From NCBI GenBank assembly GCA_028023455.1, contig JAQFVV010000017.1, forward strand, positions 186,001 through 250,000: a stretch of DNA of 64,000 nucleotides. The letters run 5' to 3'. Origin of the DNA: Epiperipatus broadwayi. Taxonomy: Eukaryota > Onychophora > Udeonychophora > Euonychophora > Peripatidae. Positions 21,744 to 34,522 of this stretch are shown here, one piece after another. The notes under the pieces are model-generated. The model saw nothing but the letters and a program-made list of their open reading frames with translations. It was not told the DNA's origin and ran no database searches. Every line of letters begins with the position of its first letter. The stretch's first letter is position 1. Made by a program: the position numbers and the translations under genes.

Positions 21744-23311
21744 TGTAAACGGTCGGGTTTAAACCCTGTTTACAATGTAGAAAAGCGCACACATGTGTTA
21801 TATATTTTTTTTAATTAGTTTCATATAGTTTGGTTTTATTCCGTTTTAGTATTTATTTTGTTAGTGGAAGAAAATGTTTAAAATCTTATTAAAGTGAGAA
21901 AAGAGGGAGTGGGGGGAATTTGCGTTTTGTTTTTAGTGAAAGTGATACATGTATGTATGTGCGGTGTGGATGGACAATTTCAAAAGAAAAAAAAAAATAA
22001 TAATAATGAGAAACGAACGTATGAATAAATTTGGTATCCAAGATGAGATTATTGTAAGAGAACAGAAAGAAAAAAAATATGTATTGGAGACCTTATCTGA
22101 GGAATTTAAAAAGAAGAAAAAAAAAGAAAGAAAAAAAAAGGAAGGGTTGAAAAAGGTCAGGAATGTTGTTTGCCAGAATATCCGAAGGTGCGAAAAGTTT
22201 CTTTGCTTGTTAGCCTGACTGGCCATCTATACCACGTGGTGAGGAAAAAGGGGGCGGACTGTTTTTGCGAGGACAAAAGAGAGGAGTGAAAAAAAAAAAA
22301 AAAAAAAAGTGACAGAGAGAGTAGAGAAGTAGTTTGGTTTTTTTTTTTTTGGTTGTGTCCTTTTTGGAAGGGAATCGCCATTTTGTTTTTAAAAAAAAAA
22401 AGAATAGCTAAGGCTACGGCCGAATATGCGTACAGTGGGGTAAAAGCTTAAGCGTGCTGGGTTTTCTGTGCCTTACCCCGAAGAGACCATGCGGCAGTAA
22501 ACGGAGAACATCTACCGGAGATCTATTAACTTTTCACAAAAGAACTGACCCGACTCGAAAATGGATTATAGCGTGATAAACCGCCTCGTGCGTCTATTTC
22601 AAATTTCATATGTTTTCGTCCTATTTTAATATCCCCGGGGATCACATCGGACAAAATTGCAGGTAATGTGAACTTAAAATATTTATTTTCTAACTATTAC
22701 CACGTTCTCTCCGAAGTTTTCAAGGAGAATGAACAAAGGCAAGAAAGATATTTTTTTTTGAGAAGGCCGTTCAAATCCAGCTGATTAGATTTTGTCTGTA
22801 CATACGTTCGTTTCTTATTCAGTTGAAAATCCACACAGTATATATGTATGTTTTCTTAGTTTATGTAAACAATGTGGGGGGGGGGATACAGGCAAATATT
22901 TTCCAAAAAGGAAAAGAAGGGAAAATTTATAATAAAAGGTGTTATTTTAAAGCTTGTATTACATGTATATTTTTTTTTTATTTAACTCATGAAAGATAGT
23001 CCACGAATTTAGGCAATTGGTTCGGATTTCCTTGTTAAGAGATGCATGGAGTCCCCCGTACATTTTCCTACGGTTTATTGACCACCCGCCCTGAGTACTG
23101 AGCTAGAGGTGTGGCCCTATCACAATTGTATTCTGATCTTCCAGCATAATACTTATGTAAAAAGTAAGTTTGGCGCTTGGAGTCTAAAATAAAAAAAAAA
23201 ACTGACGTCCATAAATATGCTGTGAGAAAGATACGAGTTTTCTTATCAATATTCTGATTAGATAAGGAGAGGATATATATAAGTATACGGGTAACGAGTA
23301 CACCCGCTACA
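21744..23311 (+). repeat. 3' LTR
   Basis: A 1568-bp direct repeat of the 5' LTR with the same TGTA/TACA ends. Visible differences include single-base changes (for example 'agcgtgctgggttt' against 'agcatgctgggatt') and altered A and T run lengths. It is followed by ATATAT, matching the left flank. Confidence 0.95.
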
Positions 23312-23346
<35 letters not shown>

Positions 23347-23347
23347 A
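23312..23347. repeat. (TA)n(TG)n microsatellite
   Basis: TA then TG repeats between the 3' LTR and the next palindrome; probably the original insertion target. Confidence 0.85.
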
Positions 23348-23395
23348 GTATGATAAATTAAGTTTGATGTCTGTATTCATTCCAAAATATATGTA

Positions 23396-23868
23396 ATATT
23401 CAAATCAATATATATATCAAAATACAATAAAATTCACATAAATCATATTATTTTTAGAAGTACTTTACATCTTGTAGCCTTTATCAACTATATAACATTG
23501 AATAATCAAAACAGACAGCCTTTCACAATACTCATAGTTCAATTCAGATTTCCCACAATTCTGATATTTTAACATTTGATGATTGCCAATTCATTAACAT
23601 TTGATGATTTCTTGAAATCAATGTAAAATAAAAGAGGCTATGTTGATTTCAAGAAATCGTCAAATATTAATGAATCGGCAATCATCAATAACAGAATTGT
23701 GGGAAATCTGAATTGAACTACGCGTATTGTGAAAGGTTGTCCCATTTTGATTATTCAATATTATATAGTTGATAAAGACTACAAGTACTTCTAAAAGTAC
23801 TTCTAAAAATAATATAATTTATGTGAATTTTACTGTATTTTGATATATATATATATTGATTTGAATAT
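23396..23868. mobile_element. Long inverted repeat (foldback, about 470 bp)
   Basis: Arms of about 225 bp run from 'atattcaaatcaatatatat' at the left to its reverse complement at 23849-23868. They include 'caattcagatttcccacaat' (about 23531-23550) against 'attgtgggaaatctgaattg' (about 23696-23715). The centre is near 23630. A few arm differences and a small 'gtacttctaaaa' duplication in the right arm show moderate age. No coding capacity. Confidence 0.85.
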
Positions 23869-25487
23869 ATATATATAAAACGTTTGATAGAATAAATTTT
23901 TTTTTTCTAAAAGCTTGTTATATCATCCATTCTATAAAGCTTACATAGAAATATATGTATTTAGAATTAATCCATTTCTGGTTCATGGCCTAGGCCAATG
24001 TTACCATCCAAGGAAGGATTTAATTCATTGTTGAATACATTGCAAATTTAGTGTTCAATGGAAACTAAACTTTATTCTACAAAAGCATAAAATCAAAATA
24101 GTGTAAACTAACTTTAACTCTAACAGATTACTTATTTCACAACTTTCATTTTGACATAACATTTGGCAATGGTTCAACATAGGCTATCATTTTCACCATA
24201 CTTTGCAGGATTAAAAAATCCAATTATTTTTTTAAAACTGTGAACCACATCTTTTGACAATAAATTAGATACTTAATTAAGAAATTTTTCAAAAAATTAC
24301 TTGACTTTTTCAAAGATTAATCTACATCACCAATTATTTTCATCTGTTCCAGGCTGTTATAACTTAAAATTGCTCAAACTGGAATCCCTTTTTGTTATCT
24401 GCATACTTTTTATTTTGTTGTATAGTTTTTCTGATTTAGTGATACAATATTCAGAAATTAAATTATCAATTGACTACAATTTTTCTCTTTTAGAAATAGT
24501 CTTATTTTTTTCACTTCAATATTGATTAGTTTTCATAAAGTATGGGGTGGGTCTTTCTGATTAAAAGGATTATTTGTACATGCACAAAAAGAATTTTAAA
24601 GAACACTATTAAAAATGTTAATGTGCAGAAAAAAATGCAAATGAATTCACAAATATAGTAAAGATGCCTCATGTTATATTCCAAGATGAAGCACTCTGAT
24701 AAATATTGCACATATTAATATTATATTTTTGCTATTTAAGTCAATGGTATTTATCAGATTAGCAATTTCTTCTTTAACACTTTGATTTCCACCCTAAGTT
24801 TTTTTTTTTTGATTTCAACATTAATCAACCTTCAAATTCTGTTTTTTCTGATTCATGACCAAAATTATTGCAATACATGAACTTAAAAAATATATTTTAA
24901 AATTATATGTTTATAGTATTCTTATTGCTACAGAAACAGTAATGCAATGTTTAACATTTAGGTCTTCATTATTGCATGCACAATTTCACTTTGAATTTGT
25001 TTTTAATGTTAATATTAATTAGCTTTCAAATTCTGCCTTTATGATTTGTGACTAACATTATTATATTATGCGCTTATTAAAATAAATTATGTAAGTTATT
25101 ATTGCTGTTACAGATACAAAAGTCATGCAGGTTAAATTGATAATCACGTCTTACATAACAAAGATTTCTGCCATACCAGTGATCATTGTATGTGTTTACT
25201 CTTAATACAAATTGTAATTTAATGAGAAAAAGTTTTTGTTGCAATGTTTACTTTTTAAGCTGTCATGGGTTATTATATTATTAATACCCATACTAATCTT
25301 TACCTTCCTTATGATGATGCATTAAGGTGTTTTTGTCTTTTTAGATATTTTTTTAATTTTATTTTTGATTTTTTATGCTCTATTTAGTCAATTTTGTCTC
25401 ATCTTTTTATTCTAATTTTTTATATACGTTAATTTCATTTACCTTTTTATTAATTTTAAAATCTATTTAAATTTATTAACATTGAAA
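23869..25487. other. AT-rich non-coding DNA
   Basis: No gene or known repeat seen. Two loosely related blocks near 24780-24960 and 24990-25130 ('tcaa..ttctg' then 'atga') may be an old local duplication. Confidence 0.45.
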
Positions 25488-25754
25488 ATAAAGGCACTCC
25501 TCATATACTTGGAGCTTAATTCTAAATATAGGAGATTTGAACCCAGACTTTCAAACACCCTTCAATTATCTACACTATCTCATACCACGGATATGAAATA
25601 TGTATATTGGTGATTATTTATCTTTTCTATATGTATGTGTTCATGTATATCAGTGGTATGAGATAGTGTGAATAGTTAAAGATGCTTAAAAGTCTGAGTT
25701 CAAATCCCTTACATTTACAATTAAGCTCCAGATATATGAAGAATGCCTATATTT
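25488..25754. mobile_element. Palindromic repeat family B, arms only
   Basis: Left arm includes 'tggagcttaattctaaatat', 'gatttgaacccagactttca' and 'actatctcataccac'. The right arm is its inverse, with 'gtggtatgagatagtg', 'gtctgagttcaaatccc' and 'aattaagctcca'. The family core is missing, leaving a short hairpin. Confidence 0.75.
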
Positions 25755-25774
25755 CAAATATTACACATTAAACC

Positions 25775-26205
25775 TGCATCCTGCCCATCCCTGTTCTATA
25801 GATTTAAATGGATATGGTCCTATACATTAGGGGTCAGAGTGACTTGAGGTCAATGTGGACATGGCAATAATATTGGTATCAGCATGGGATTTGGGCTTTC
25901 CATCATTAGATTTTCACTGGGATGGATCGCTGAATATTTGGAGATTGAAGTACATTGAAGCCTGTCCATTAAAGTATGAAGATTTGGTATCTTAATATAA
26001 ACTGAGCATTGATTATAGATGTGTGTGAATGATGATAATCTGAACCAATTGATGAGCGCTGGTTCAGCACGAAATATGTATATTGGTGATTCTTTATCTT
26101 TTATACATGTGTGTGGTCATGTACATCAGTGGTATGAGATAGCGGGGATAGTTGAAGTGTGCTTGAATGTCTGTGTTCAAATCCCCTATATTTAAATCTA
26201 TTAAT
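25775..26205 (+). mobile_element. Family B repeat, core and right arm
   Basis: Begins 'cctgcccatccctgttctat' and contains 'ggggtcagagtgacttgagg', 'gaagcctgtccattaaagta', 'acatcagtggtatgagatag' and 'gttcaaatcccct' in order. It is nearly the same as 45160-45575. The last 100 bases hold the tRNA-like A and B boxes. Confidence 0.7.
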
Positions 26206-26460
26206 TAAATTAACATTCCCTAAATTTTATTATCTCTATTTTTTTTTACAATATAGCTACACTATTTTATACATTTAGGGGTTCTTATCTTTTCATTCAA
26301 TACCTTTGTTTTTCTTTTTTACACCCTTTTATTTTATTTAATCAAAAAAAAAAAATTCTAACAGGTGAGATAAAATTTACTAAAACTCTATAAAAGTACA
26401 GTAATCCAAAATAAAATACAAAAAAGATTTTAAAATTATAGAACATATATTCCTAATATA

Positions 26461-26600
26461 CCATATAATACTAAATTGTCCACGCACTTTACTACTGTTA
26501 CACAATGCTTTATTTAACACCCTTTTTTTACAGTTTAGAGTTTCGATTACCCCAGCAATCTTCTTCAGAATTTTATATCTCCTAGTCTCAACTGCCAAAT
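26461..26600. mobile_element. Single-arm copy of palindrome family C
   Basis: Matches the left half of the palindrome at 60654-60928, including 'ccatataatactaaatt', 'actactgttacacaatgctt' and 'ccccagcaatcttcttcaga'. There is no inverted second arm here. Confidence 0.75.
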
Positions 26601-27957
26601 TCAAAATTAAAAAATTTTCTAATATAAAAAAAATAAAGATTAGTAAGAATATACTATTGTGGAAGTAATACATAATTTTTTAATATATATATTTCAATAT
26701 GATGTTCTACAAATATCATTGCGTTTTATTTTTATCAAATTTCTGATTTATTATTATTATTTTTGTATTTTCAAATATTTAATTATAAATCTCCATAAAA
26801 AAATCTATAAAATATATTTGTTGGAAATTTTTGTGAAAAGTTATTGATTCATAATAAAGTACGTTTTTTTTTTTTTTTTAAGATTGCTATAATATTTATA
26901 CTTCAGGAGATTTAATAAGAAAATACTTGACAGATATGAAGAATAAATAAGGAAGTTTCCAGTAATGAATTTCTTAGCACTATATATATATATATATATA
27001 TATTAATCTATATACTGCACACACACATCATTCTCACTTCTGGTGAGTTAGTTATTAAGTCTGTTTATTAGTTATCTTACAGTGTTACTTTCTAACATTT
27101 GCAATAAATTCGTTCCGCATAAGTTTGTTTTTGAAAAGACTTTCTTATTGTATTTAAATTATCAATCTTATCTTTTCTTATAGGAATTAATATTGCTTCC
27201 TTGTAGAATGGAATTCAAATAATCTTTATAATACAACCCGCATCTGCCTTTTGCGAAGCTATGACTTTCTCAAAAATATTTTTGTAGGAATTATTTTATT
27301 ATTCATGAAAATATATCCTTACAATAATAAATTCAATATAACCACATTTAAAAATCTAAAAATATACTAATAGATATTTTAATACTGCAGTCATACTTTA
27401 AGAATCAGAAGTAGTATTTATACACATGTAAAAATGCATACTAATATTTAGTACATTAATTTAATAACTTTTTATTAATAAACAAAAGTATATAACGATG
27501 GGTATATTATTGCTTAATTATTCAAATATTATTTGAATACTTATATTGTGGATACATATATATAACAAATAATGCCATTAAATAAACAAGCTTAAAAAAG
27601 AATACTTATATATTAGACCTAATATGAAATGTCACATATGTATTAGTCCACAGATAACTTTCTAATCTTGCGATTTAGTAAAATAACATCTGAGCGGGAT
27701 TTTCTGATAAACTTAATCATAATAAGTAATTTTACTTAGTACAAAATGGTGACCTATAAACTTTATTTAGTGAAAATAAACCAACATGTATTTACGTTTT
27801 GAAGTAAATCGAGTTATTTGCAAAAATGATGAGATGTAACTTTATTTTATACACAATGGTGATCTATAACTTTGTTTACTGGAAATAAACATAATGAATT
27901 TTTGAAATACGATTTTTTTTCTCTACACTGCAGGCTTTTTTTATATCTGCACTTATA
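26601..27957. other. AT-rich non-coding DNA
   Basis: Contains a TA run near 26983-27002 and a degenerate direct repeat at 27744-27893. No gene seen. Confidence 0.5.
27744..27893 (+). repeat. Degenerate direct repeat
   Basis: 'aatggtgacctataaacttt' with 'gtgaaaataaac' is echoed about 108 bp later by 'aatggtgatctataactttg' with 'tggaaataaac'. A weaker third match ('aatgatgagatgtaacttta') lies between. Confidence 0.6.
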
Positions 27958-28135
27958 TATAATATATAGGGGGTTTGAACTCAGGCTTTTACTCAACCCT
28001 CAACCATCCATGCTATCTCATACTACTGATACATTTGATGACACACATGTCAAAAAGATAAATAATCACCAATATATGTATTTTGTGCTAAACCAGCACT
28101 CATTAGTTGGTCCAGATTATCATTTCCACACATGA
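27958..28135 (-). mobile_element. Family B repeat, right part
   Basis: Reverse orientation of the end of 25775-26205: 'gggtttgaactcaggctttt', 'gctatctcatactactgata', 'gataaataatcaccaatata', and 'ctaaaccagcactcattagt'. Confidence 0.7.
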
Positions 28136-28573
28136 TTTTTTGCAAGAAATGATGTTGCAACAACTAAACATTTAGCAATATGCATTTATTCCAATAAAAA
28201 AAGATTGTGTCATAATCACTGGGATGTAATGAAGTATTTTATGTACTGCAAAATGCAAATGAAAGAGTGGCTATGATTTACATGAAAATGTTCGTAATCT
28301 GGCAGCTCACAGTTGTCACTTTTGTAGGATTTTGGCATTTTTCTTGGATATCATATTACATGCACAAACTTCTCACAGATAGTTATTTCAGTCTATGACT
28401 GTTATTTGAAAGTAGTAGATTGCACCATTTTCAGTAGCAGTCAGTTCCTAAATTTTAATCATTTTATTGGATGAAAAAGTATTTCAAAAATTTACCTCAA
28501 CAGGAATTAGCTGGAAAGTAAATCATACATACACTTTAGTGCTTTCCTGATGGTTTGTGATAATAGTTTTCTA
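28136..28573. other. Non-coding DNA
   Basis: No gene or recognised repeat. Confidence 0.5.
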
Positions 28574-28774
28574 GTATTTTTGTATTGGACTATTTCCATC
28601 ATCTAATATGTGTATTGAATGTCTTTAGAAAAATTTAACTTTATTTAAATATTCCAAATACATTCAATTGTTAGTAATAGCACATCAAACAGGTTAGTAT
28701 ATGCACAATGTTTCAAGAGATATTTTCTTCCTTTTTTTCAGGTGTTCCTGGCCTGACCAGTGACAATACTAGCA

Positions 28775-28853
28775 TGGGATTTGAACCTGGACCCTTATAC
28801 TCTTGAGTATTGAATATTAAAGTAACACTCTAATCAACTGAGCCATTCTGCCA
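28775..28853 (-). repeat. tRNA-like SINE head in the left arm
   Basis: On the minus strand it reads 'ggctcagttgattagagtgt' (A box) and 'ccaggttcaaatccc' (B box). Length and box spacing are tRNA-like, but the stems are imperfect, so it is a SINE-type tRNA relic and not a functional tRNA. Confidence 0.6.
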
Positions 28854-29225
28854 AGTCAACAGTCTGTAGTAATTTCATATACTTATCTCTCCGGTTCCTC
28901 CTGATTTCTCCATCTTTTTCTAAGAGGAAAGTTGATTAGTGGTTTCCATACATTATTTATAGTCACACTGGGTTGGCTTCTGAGATTTTTTGCCATTGTC
29001 ATGTTAGCAGCTTTTTTAAATTTTCTTCTTTGGATAGAGAAGAAAAGGTACAAAGAAAAAACTTAAAGAAGCTGTTCACATGACAATGGCAAAAAATCCG
29101 ATAAGCCAATATAGTGACTATACATAATGTATGTTAACCACTAATTAGGCTCTTAGAAAAAAGTGGAGAAATCAGGAGGAACCTCATAGATAAGTATATG
29201 AAATTACTACAGACTGTTGCCTTTG

Positions 29226-29306
29226 GCAGAATGACTCAGTTGGTTAGAATGTTACCTTAAAATTTAATACTCAAGAATCTAAGGATCCAGGTTCATATCC
29301 CATGCT
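29226..29306 (+). repeat. tRNA-like SINE head in the right arm
   Basis: Plus-strand copy of the same tRNA relic: 'atgactcagttggttagaat' and 'ggatccaggttcatatccc'. Confidence 0.6.
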
Positions 29307-29504
29307 AGTATTGTCACTGGTCAGGTCAGAAACACCTGAACAAGAGGAAAGAAAATATCTCTCAAAATGTTGTGCATATACTAATTGGTTTGATATGCTA
29401 TCACTAACAGTTGAATGTATTTGGAATATTTAAATAAAGTTAAATTTTCCTAAAAACACTCAATACACATATTAGATGATGGAAATGGTCCAATATAAAA
29501 ATAC

Positions 29505-32500
29505 AACATGAATACCTTACTTTTGCCAGATGATTGATTTATAATTCCATTATGGATAACAACTTTCTACTGATCAAAAAATTATCTAATATTCACCTAA
29601 AAAGTTTTTTTTTTCTTTTTACAACAATGTAACTGTGTTTAATTTGGTCTTTCTTTACACATTTGATTATGCTGTCAACTTTTATCACAGCAGGTCTAAT
29701 ACATAAGTACTAAAAAAAAGTAAAAACAAGAAGCTAAACCTGATGTCCTTTCACAAATTTTAGTCATTTGTTTTTCAATACTAAACAACTGATAAAAAGA
29801 AAATCATATGAATTTTATAAAACAATTTAATTCTCCAATAATAAAATAAATTTTTAATTTCATTTCTGTTCTAAGTTGAAGTGCCAAATTTTGCTTTATT
29901 TACAATAAATCTAAACTTGTTTGACTTCAACTGAAATTAATTAGTCAATTATTCTAGTTATCTCCTGGTTAACTGTTTATATTTAAAAAGAATAGGTTTT
30001 TATTCAAGTTTTCTTTTTTGTACATAGATGACAGATGCCATCAGAAAATAAGAGAAAGCTGTAGACAATTGATAATTTAATTTCTGAATATTCATCATAC
30101 TAATAGTAAAATAAAATAGGCAATGTAAACAAGATTTACAGTAAGGAAATGATGTAATCAGAAAAATGTAACAAAAATAAACAGAAAGTAAAACTAATGT
30201 CCCAGAAACAGTATAGTCTGTAGATTATCAAGGTCATAAAAAGTAAAAGTTGAAAAATTTAAAAGCATATGTCACATCTAATGGTGACATAGATATAATT
30301 TAAAGTTAATGAACGAAATGTTAAAAGAAAGTATAGAGAAATGTTAGGATAAAATAATAAGAGAATCTATATAATAAAAAAGATGTTAAAAGTAAATAAT
30401 TAAAACATAGAGAGAATGATTAAATAAGTACAGAAAAAATGTTAAAAAGAAATAAAAGAAGAAACAAAGATGGAAAATCAAGCTATATTGGAAGCCATGA
30501 TCAAAAATGGGAAGAAAAATTTAAACAAATAATATAAATACAGAAAAAGTTCATTTGAAAAAGATAGAGGTTTAAATGTTTAAAATAACAGCACAAATGA
30601 ACAGAGCAAAAATAATATGAAAAAGCTATATTAAATTTTCAGTAAAATATAAGCTTAAGCAAAGGAGCTAAACTAAATGTGCAGGAAAATGTAATGGAAA
30701 TAGTAGTAAAGTAAATGAGTTACAAAGTGAAGACAGAAAGAGAAATACGAGCTATTTAGGTATATTCAGCAAGAAACTAACACAGTAATAAGAGCATTAA
30801 AAGACACCAGTCACAAGACACACAAAGAAATTATTTCCTGGAAAAGATAGAGGCTCATCATAAAGAAATGAAATGAATAAAGGCTCAACAAACTTAAAAG
30901 AGTGTAAACTCATTAAAAAGATTAATGAAAAAATCTGTAAAGGGAAATGAATTGGAAAAACAATCATTAAAAAAAGTTAGATCACCCTGTTTCATATAAT
31001 GAGGTGCATAACACAGTAAACAAATTTCTTGAGATTAGAACATTTAGTGATCATGCTAGTGTAGCATCCACTGAACACATGAGCAACCTGGAAAGGTATT
31101 TTAACTTAAATCTAATGTTAGAAGAAAGTGAGTCTAGCTAACAGCCAGTTGTAGGAAATATCTCAAGCATGGCGAAATTCTCTGTCTACCAAGCTAAATA
31201 AAATTCAAAACAAAGGCATTACTAATCAGTTATTGAGTTGAGAATTATGAAATTGGGATTATCAAATCTGTCAAAAAAGTATAAATCTGATGAGACATAT
31301 CATGTTTTTCAGAAGACAAGTGGAAGGATTGTGAACCCCATAGGCCCATCTTTTAACTGAAAAATAAATCATCCAAGTTATAACAAAAAATGGTACTTGA
31401 GCACAATATGGTCAACAGAGCTTAGCAGCATTTCTTATTAATTATACAGTTTCAGGGAATCTTTAAAACAAAATGGCTGGAAATAAATGATCGCATTTAA
31501 TATTTTCAGTTTTATTTTTTTATATTTTATTATTATTGTTATTTTAAAAAAGACAAGTTTCTGTCAAAATTATTTATAATATTTCCATTTTATTTGTTAA
31601 TAACTGAATTTTGGAACTCCCGAACCAGATTTCTACACATATGGATATTCTGTTGAAACAAGTTTTGAGATTGCATCATATTGGAGTATTTTTGCATATA
31701 AACTGTCATATCATGGTCATTAAGACAGATTTTTTGGAATGGCAGAATTCCATATCTTTGGAAAACTTCTCTGCATGTTATTCCATTTGGGAAAAAGTAC
31801 AAATTTTTAGCATTTGGGCAAAATAATAGTGACAAAAAAGAAAAACATTGACTTCAAACAAAAATGAAAATTATTCAAGCATATCATTATTTAGACTTTA
31901 TAATATAAATAAATAAAAATTGAAATAAACCTTCTGAATGGAATTTATAATCAGTTTATTATTATTTTTTAAATTTAATAATTAACACATATTAGTTAAA
32001 ATAAAAATAATAAACACATGTAGGGTCACTGAAACTGTATTATTAAAAAGCCATTTCCGAGCATGGTTGAGCACGTTATATACACAGCACCAAAAAAACT
32101 TGCCTTTAAATTGAACAGATGCTTACTGGCACTAATCATCAAAACCATTGAGCAGGTTTCAGTGCTGCCAAATACATGGGATACAAGCTATCAACCAACA
32201 GAAGATTTCTATCATACAGAGTAAACCATTAAATAAGATAGAAGAGAAGAAACACTGATTGTATGAATATGAATGACATCTACAGATTCAATCCATAAAG
32301 AAAAAATAAAAATAGTTGAAAATAGAAAAAATATAATATACCATATACTATAATAATTTTTATTATTATTTTGAATGCATACATTATTTAGATTGTTTAA
32401 ATTTTTTCTCATTATCATTAACTTTTATTAATATAGTGTACAAAATATTTATGTTAATTGAATGTGTCTGCATATTTGTAATTAATCTTTGATATTTTTT

Positions 32501-34522
32501 ATAATATTTATTAATTTATTGTTTTCAATAACCAAAAATAATATTTACAGGTAATTTTTGAAATCACACAGATAATGTTTAGAGTAAATAAGTATATTGT
32601 TACTTAACTTATTTCATTATCTATGAGCTATTCTTTCAGTAGACTCCCCTCAAATGAATACTTGTTAATTCTTTATTGATCCAATTCTCATGTCATGAGC
32701 TGAAAAAGGCAGTATAGTTATGTGAGAACTATAGTGAGAAGGTAAAATATTCATATGTGGTCTTTCTTAAAAGAAAATAGTTCTTTGAATGCTGGTTAAT
32801 GAATTTCAAACCCTGCCCATTTAAATAACCTCTTATGAATAAGAGTTAATAAGATTCTCTGAGATAGGATTTGGTGTATGATGTCAAGGAAATATAACCA
32901 GGGCACATGATGTAAATATTTATAAAAAGGACTAAATATTTTATCATCATAATTAAGATCTATTTTTAGTTAAATATCACTTAAAATTTATATAGCAATT
33001 AATCTTTGATTAAACTGATGAGGTACATATTAGTTTTAAATAATTTATATATACACTTCTGCTCATTGATATTGGTACTGAGATGGCAGTCATCAGTAAA
33101 AATATTATCATCTTCATAGTAAAATAGAATCCTGGTACAATATATAATAAAAATTAAATGCATATTTTATTTTGAATTTATTACATTTTATTATGTCTTT
33201 AAAAGATTTTTAAAAACTCGTATAAAAACTGATAAGAATGACCTACAATATAAAAAAGAACAACTAATTTGATGCAGATGCTCATTGAAATGGATCTCCC
33301 CCCCCCCAGAAGTCTGTTATTGTGACTGATTCTCCACAACATAGTGAGTGACCTTTTCCTGTTGGGTGTAATTAAATTCAGCTTTACACAAAGTTCTTGA
33401 TGAGTGCCCTGGCAGAGGATTGTTCTTATTCTAAAATCAAATGCATCAATCATTAGATAGTTTACATATCATTATAGTAATGCATTAACAGGTTATTAAA
33501 AGACAGAAGCAATTTTGTCCACACAAATGGTTCTCTTTGTGTCACCATCCAACTCCATAATTGGAATTTTTTTCAAAAATTATATATAGATCAATCAACA
33601 TGAGTCTTTTTCTTTAAAAAAATTTTTGAAGGCCCAGAAAACATTATGCCTGTTCATATTTTATGATCTAGATTCTAGAAACTTTCACTCTTTCCAAGAA
33701 ATGAGATTTTCTTTTGCTTGAAATAGTATGCCAGTAGGGTTTTTTTTTTTTTTATTGCAAATACATTTTTAATCTTTTAGGTTAGCATTGAATTCCTTTT
33801 ATATCCCTTTAGCAAATGATCACTCAATTGATTTTCCATTTTCACTGCCACTAGAATATCATTGAAATAGATACAACAATATCAGTTCAATGAAAGATGT
33901 CTCTATTTTAGACTAATATATAATAGATGCTGTAATTACGTCAAACAAAAAATACATTTATACAGACTTACTCAGTTATTTTGTTTGCCAGTAATATTTG
34001 GTGGAAAGACATATTAAAGTCCACTTTTGTATAATATGTTGATTACCATAAACGTCTGAGAACTTCTTTGATATTAGAGATTAGATATGCATTTTCGTTT
34101 CTAGTTTTGTTTACCATTATGTAGAAATTGTTACACAATGGTCGTTCATCTAAATTATAATCTCCAATGGCATAGACTAATACAATTTCCTTGTTGAATC
34201 CAATACCTTATCATCAACCCTTTAATTGTTTTTGTGACCATTTTCTCTTGAAAAAATGAGATATCATCTAGGGATTTTATCTTGTGACCTTGCTCTAACA
34301 TTAATGGAGACGTCTTCATTTCATCTTGCTTTTTATTAAACAGTCTAAAAATGATTTTATTTTTTATTTTAATAGATTTTACTAATGTAATTTTAATGCC
34401 AGTGGAATAACCCATTCACATTCAATTAATGAGCTTGTACTGTACATGTAGGCTTATGCATGGATAAGTAAATAAAGTGTGGGATAATTTACTAGTAAAT
34501 CACACATCAAATGCATTTTAGT
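29505..34522. other. Non-coding DNA, partly A-rich on the plus strand
   Basis: About 30000-31000 is strongly A/G-rich on the plus strand without an ORF; it may be an old retroelement too decayed to name. A C10 homopolymer lies at 33298-33307. The only ORF with protein-like composition is the weak one at 31590-31835. Confidence 0.45.
31590..31835 (-). other. Weak candidate coding remnant on the minus strand
   Basis: An open frame of about 81 codons with mixed residues (for example 'NGITCREVFQRYGILPF' and 'NIHMCRNLVREFQ') ends at a stop at 31590. Its apparent start is a TTG and no domain is recognised. The opposite strand is also open here, which weakens the case. It could be a last exon, a transposon relic or chance. 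Confidence 0.2.

Larger units (their letters stand above)
15976..23311 (+). mobile_element. Ty3/Gypsy LTR retrotransposon, nearly complete
   Basis: A 7.3-kb element with two long LTRs, a primer-binding site, one gag-protease-RT frame, a second RT-RNase H-integrase frame and a polypurine tract. The order RT, RNase H, integrase places it in Ty3/Gypsy. The two LTRs are very similar, differing mostly in homopolymer lengths, a few substitutions and one tandem duplication, so the insertion is recent. Flanks are TA-rich on both sides (ATAT next to each end), consistent with a 4-bp target duplication in a TA run. There is no envelope ORF. The only obvious damage to pol is a one-base shift in a T run near 19401-19407. 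Confidence 0.93.
28574..29504. mobile_element. Long palindrome family D (931 bp) with tRNA-like sequence in both arms
   Basis: The two arms, about 28574-29030 and 29048-29504, are inverted copies. 'cattcaattgttagtaatag' on the left faces 'ctatcactaacagttgaatg' on the right, and 'gatttctcc' with 'cggttcctcc' faces 'ggaggaacc'. A tRNA-like block lies in each arm: minus strand 28775-28853 and plus strand 29226-29306. Its A-box-like 'gactcagttggttagaat' and B-box-like 'ggttcatatcc' suggest a SINE origin. A one-arm relative lies at about 35055-35340. Confidence 0.8.

Noticed and set aside
15976-23311. Endogenous retrovirus with an envelope gene
   Set aside because: The pol frame ends 51 bases before the 3' LTR, leaving no room for an envelope ORF.
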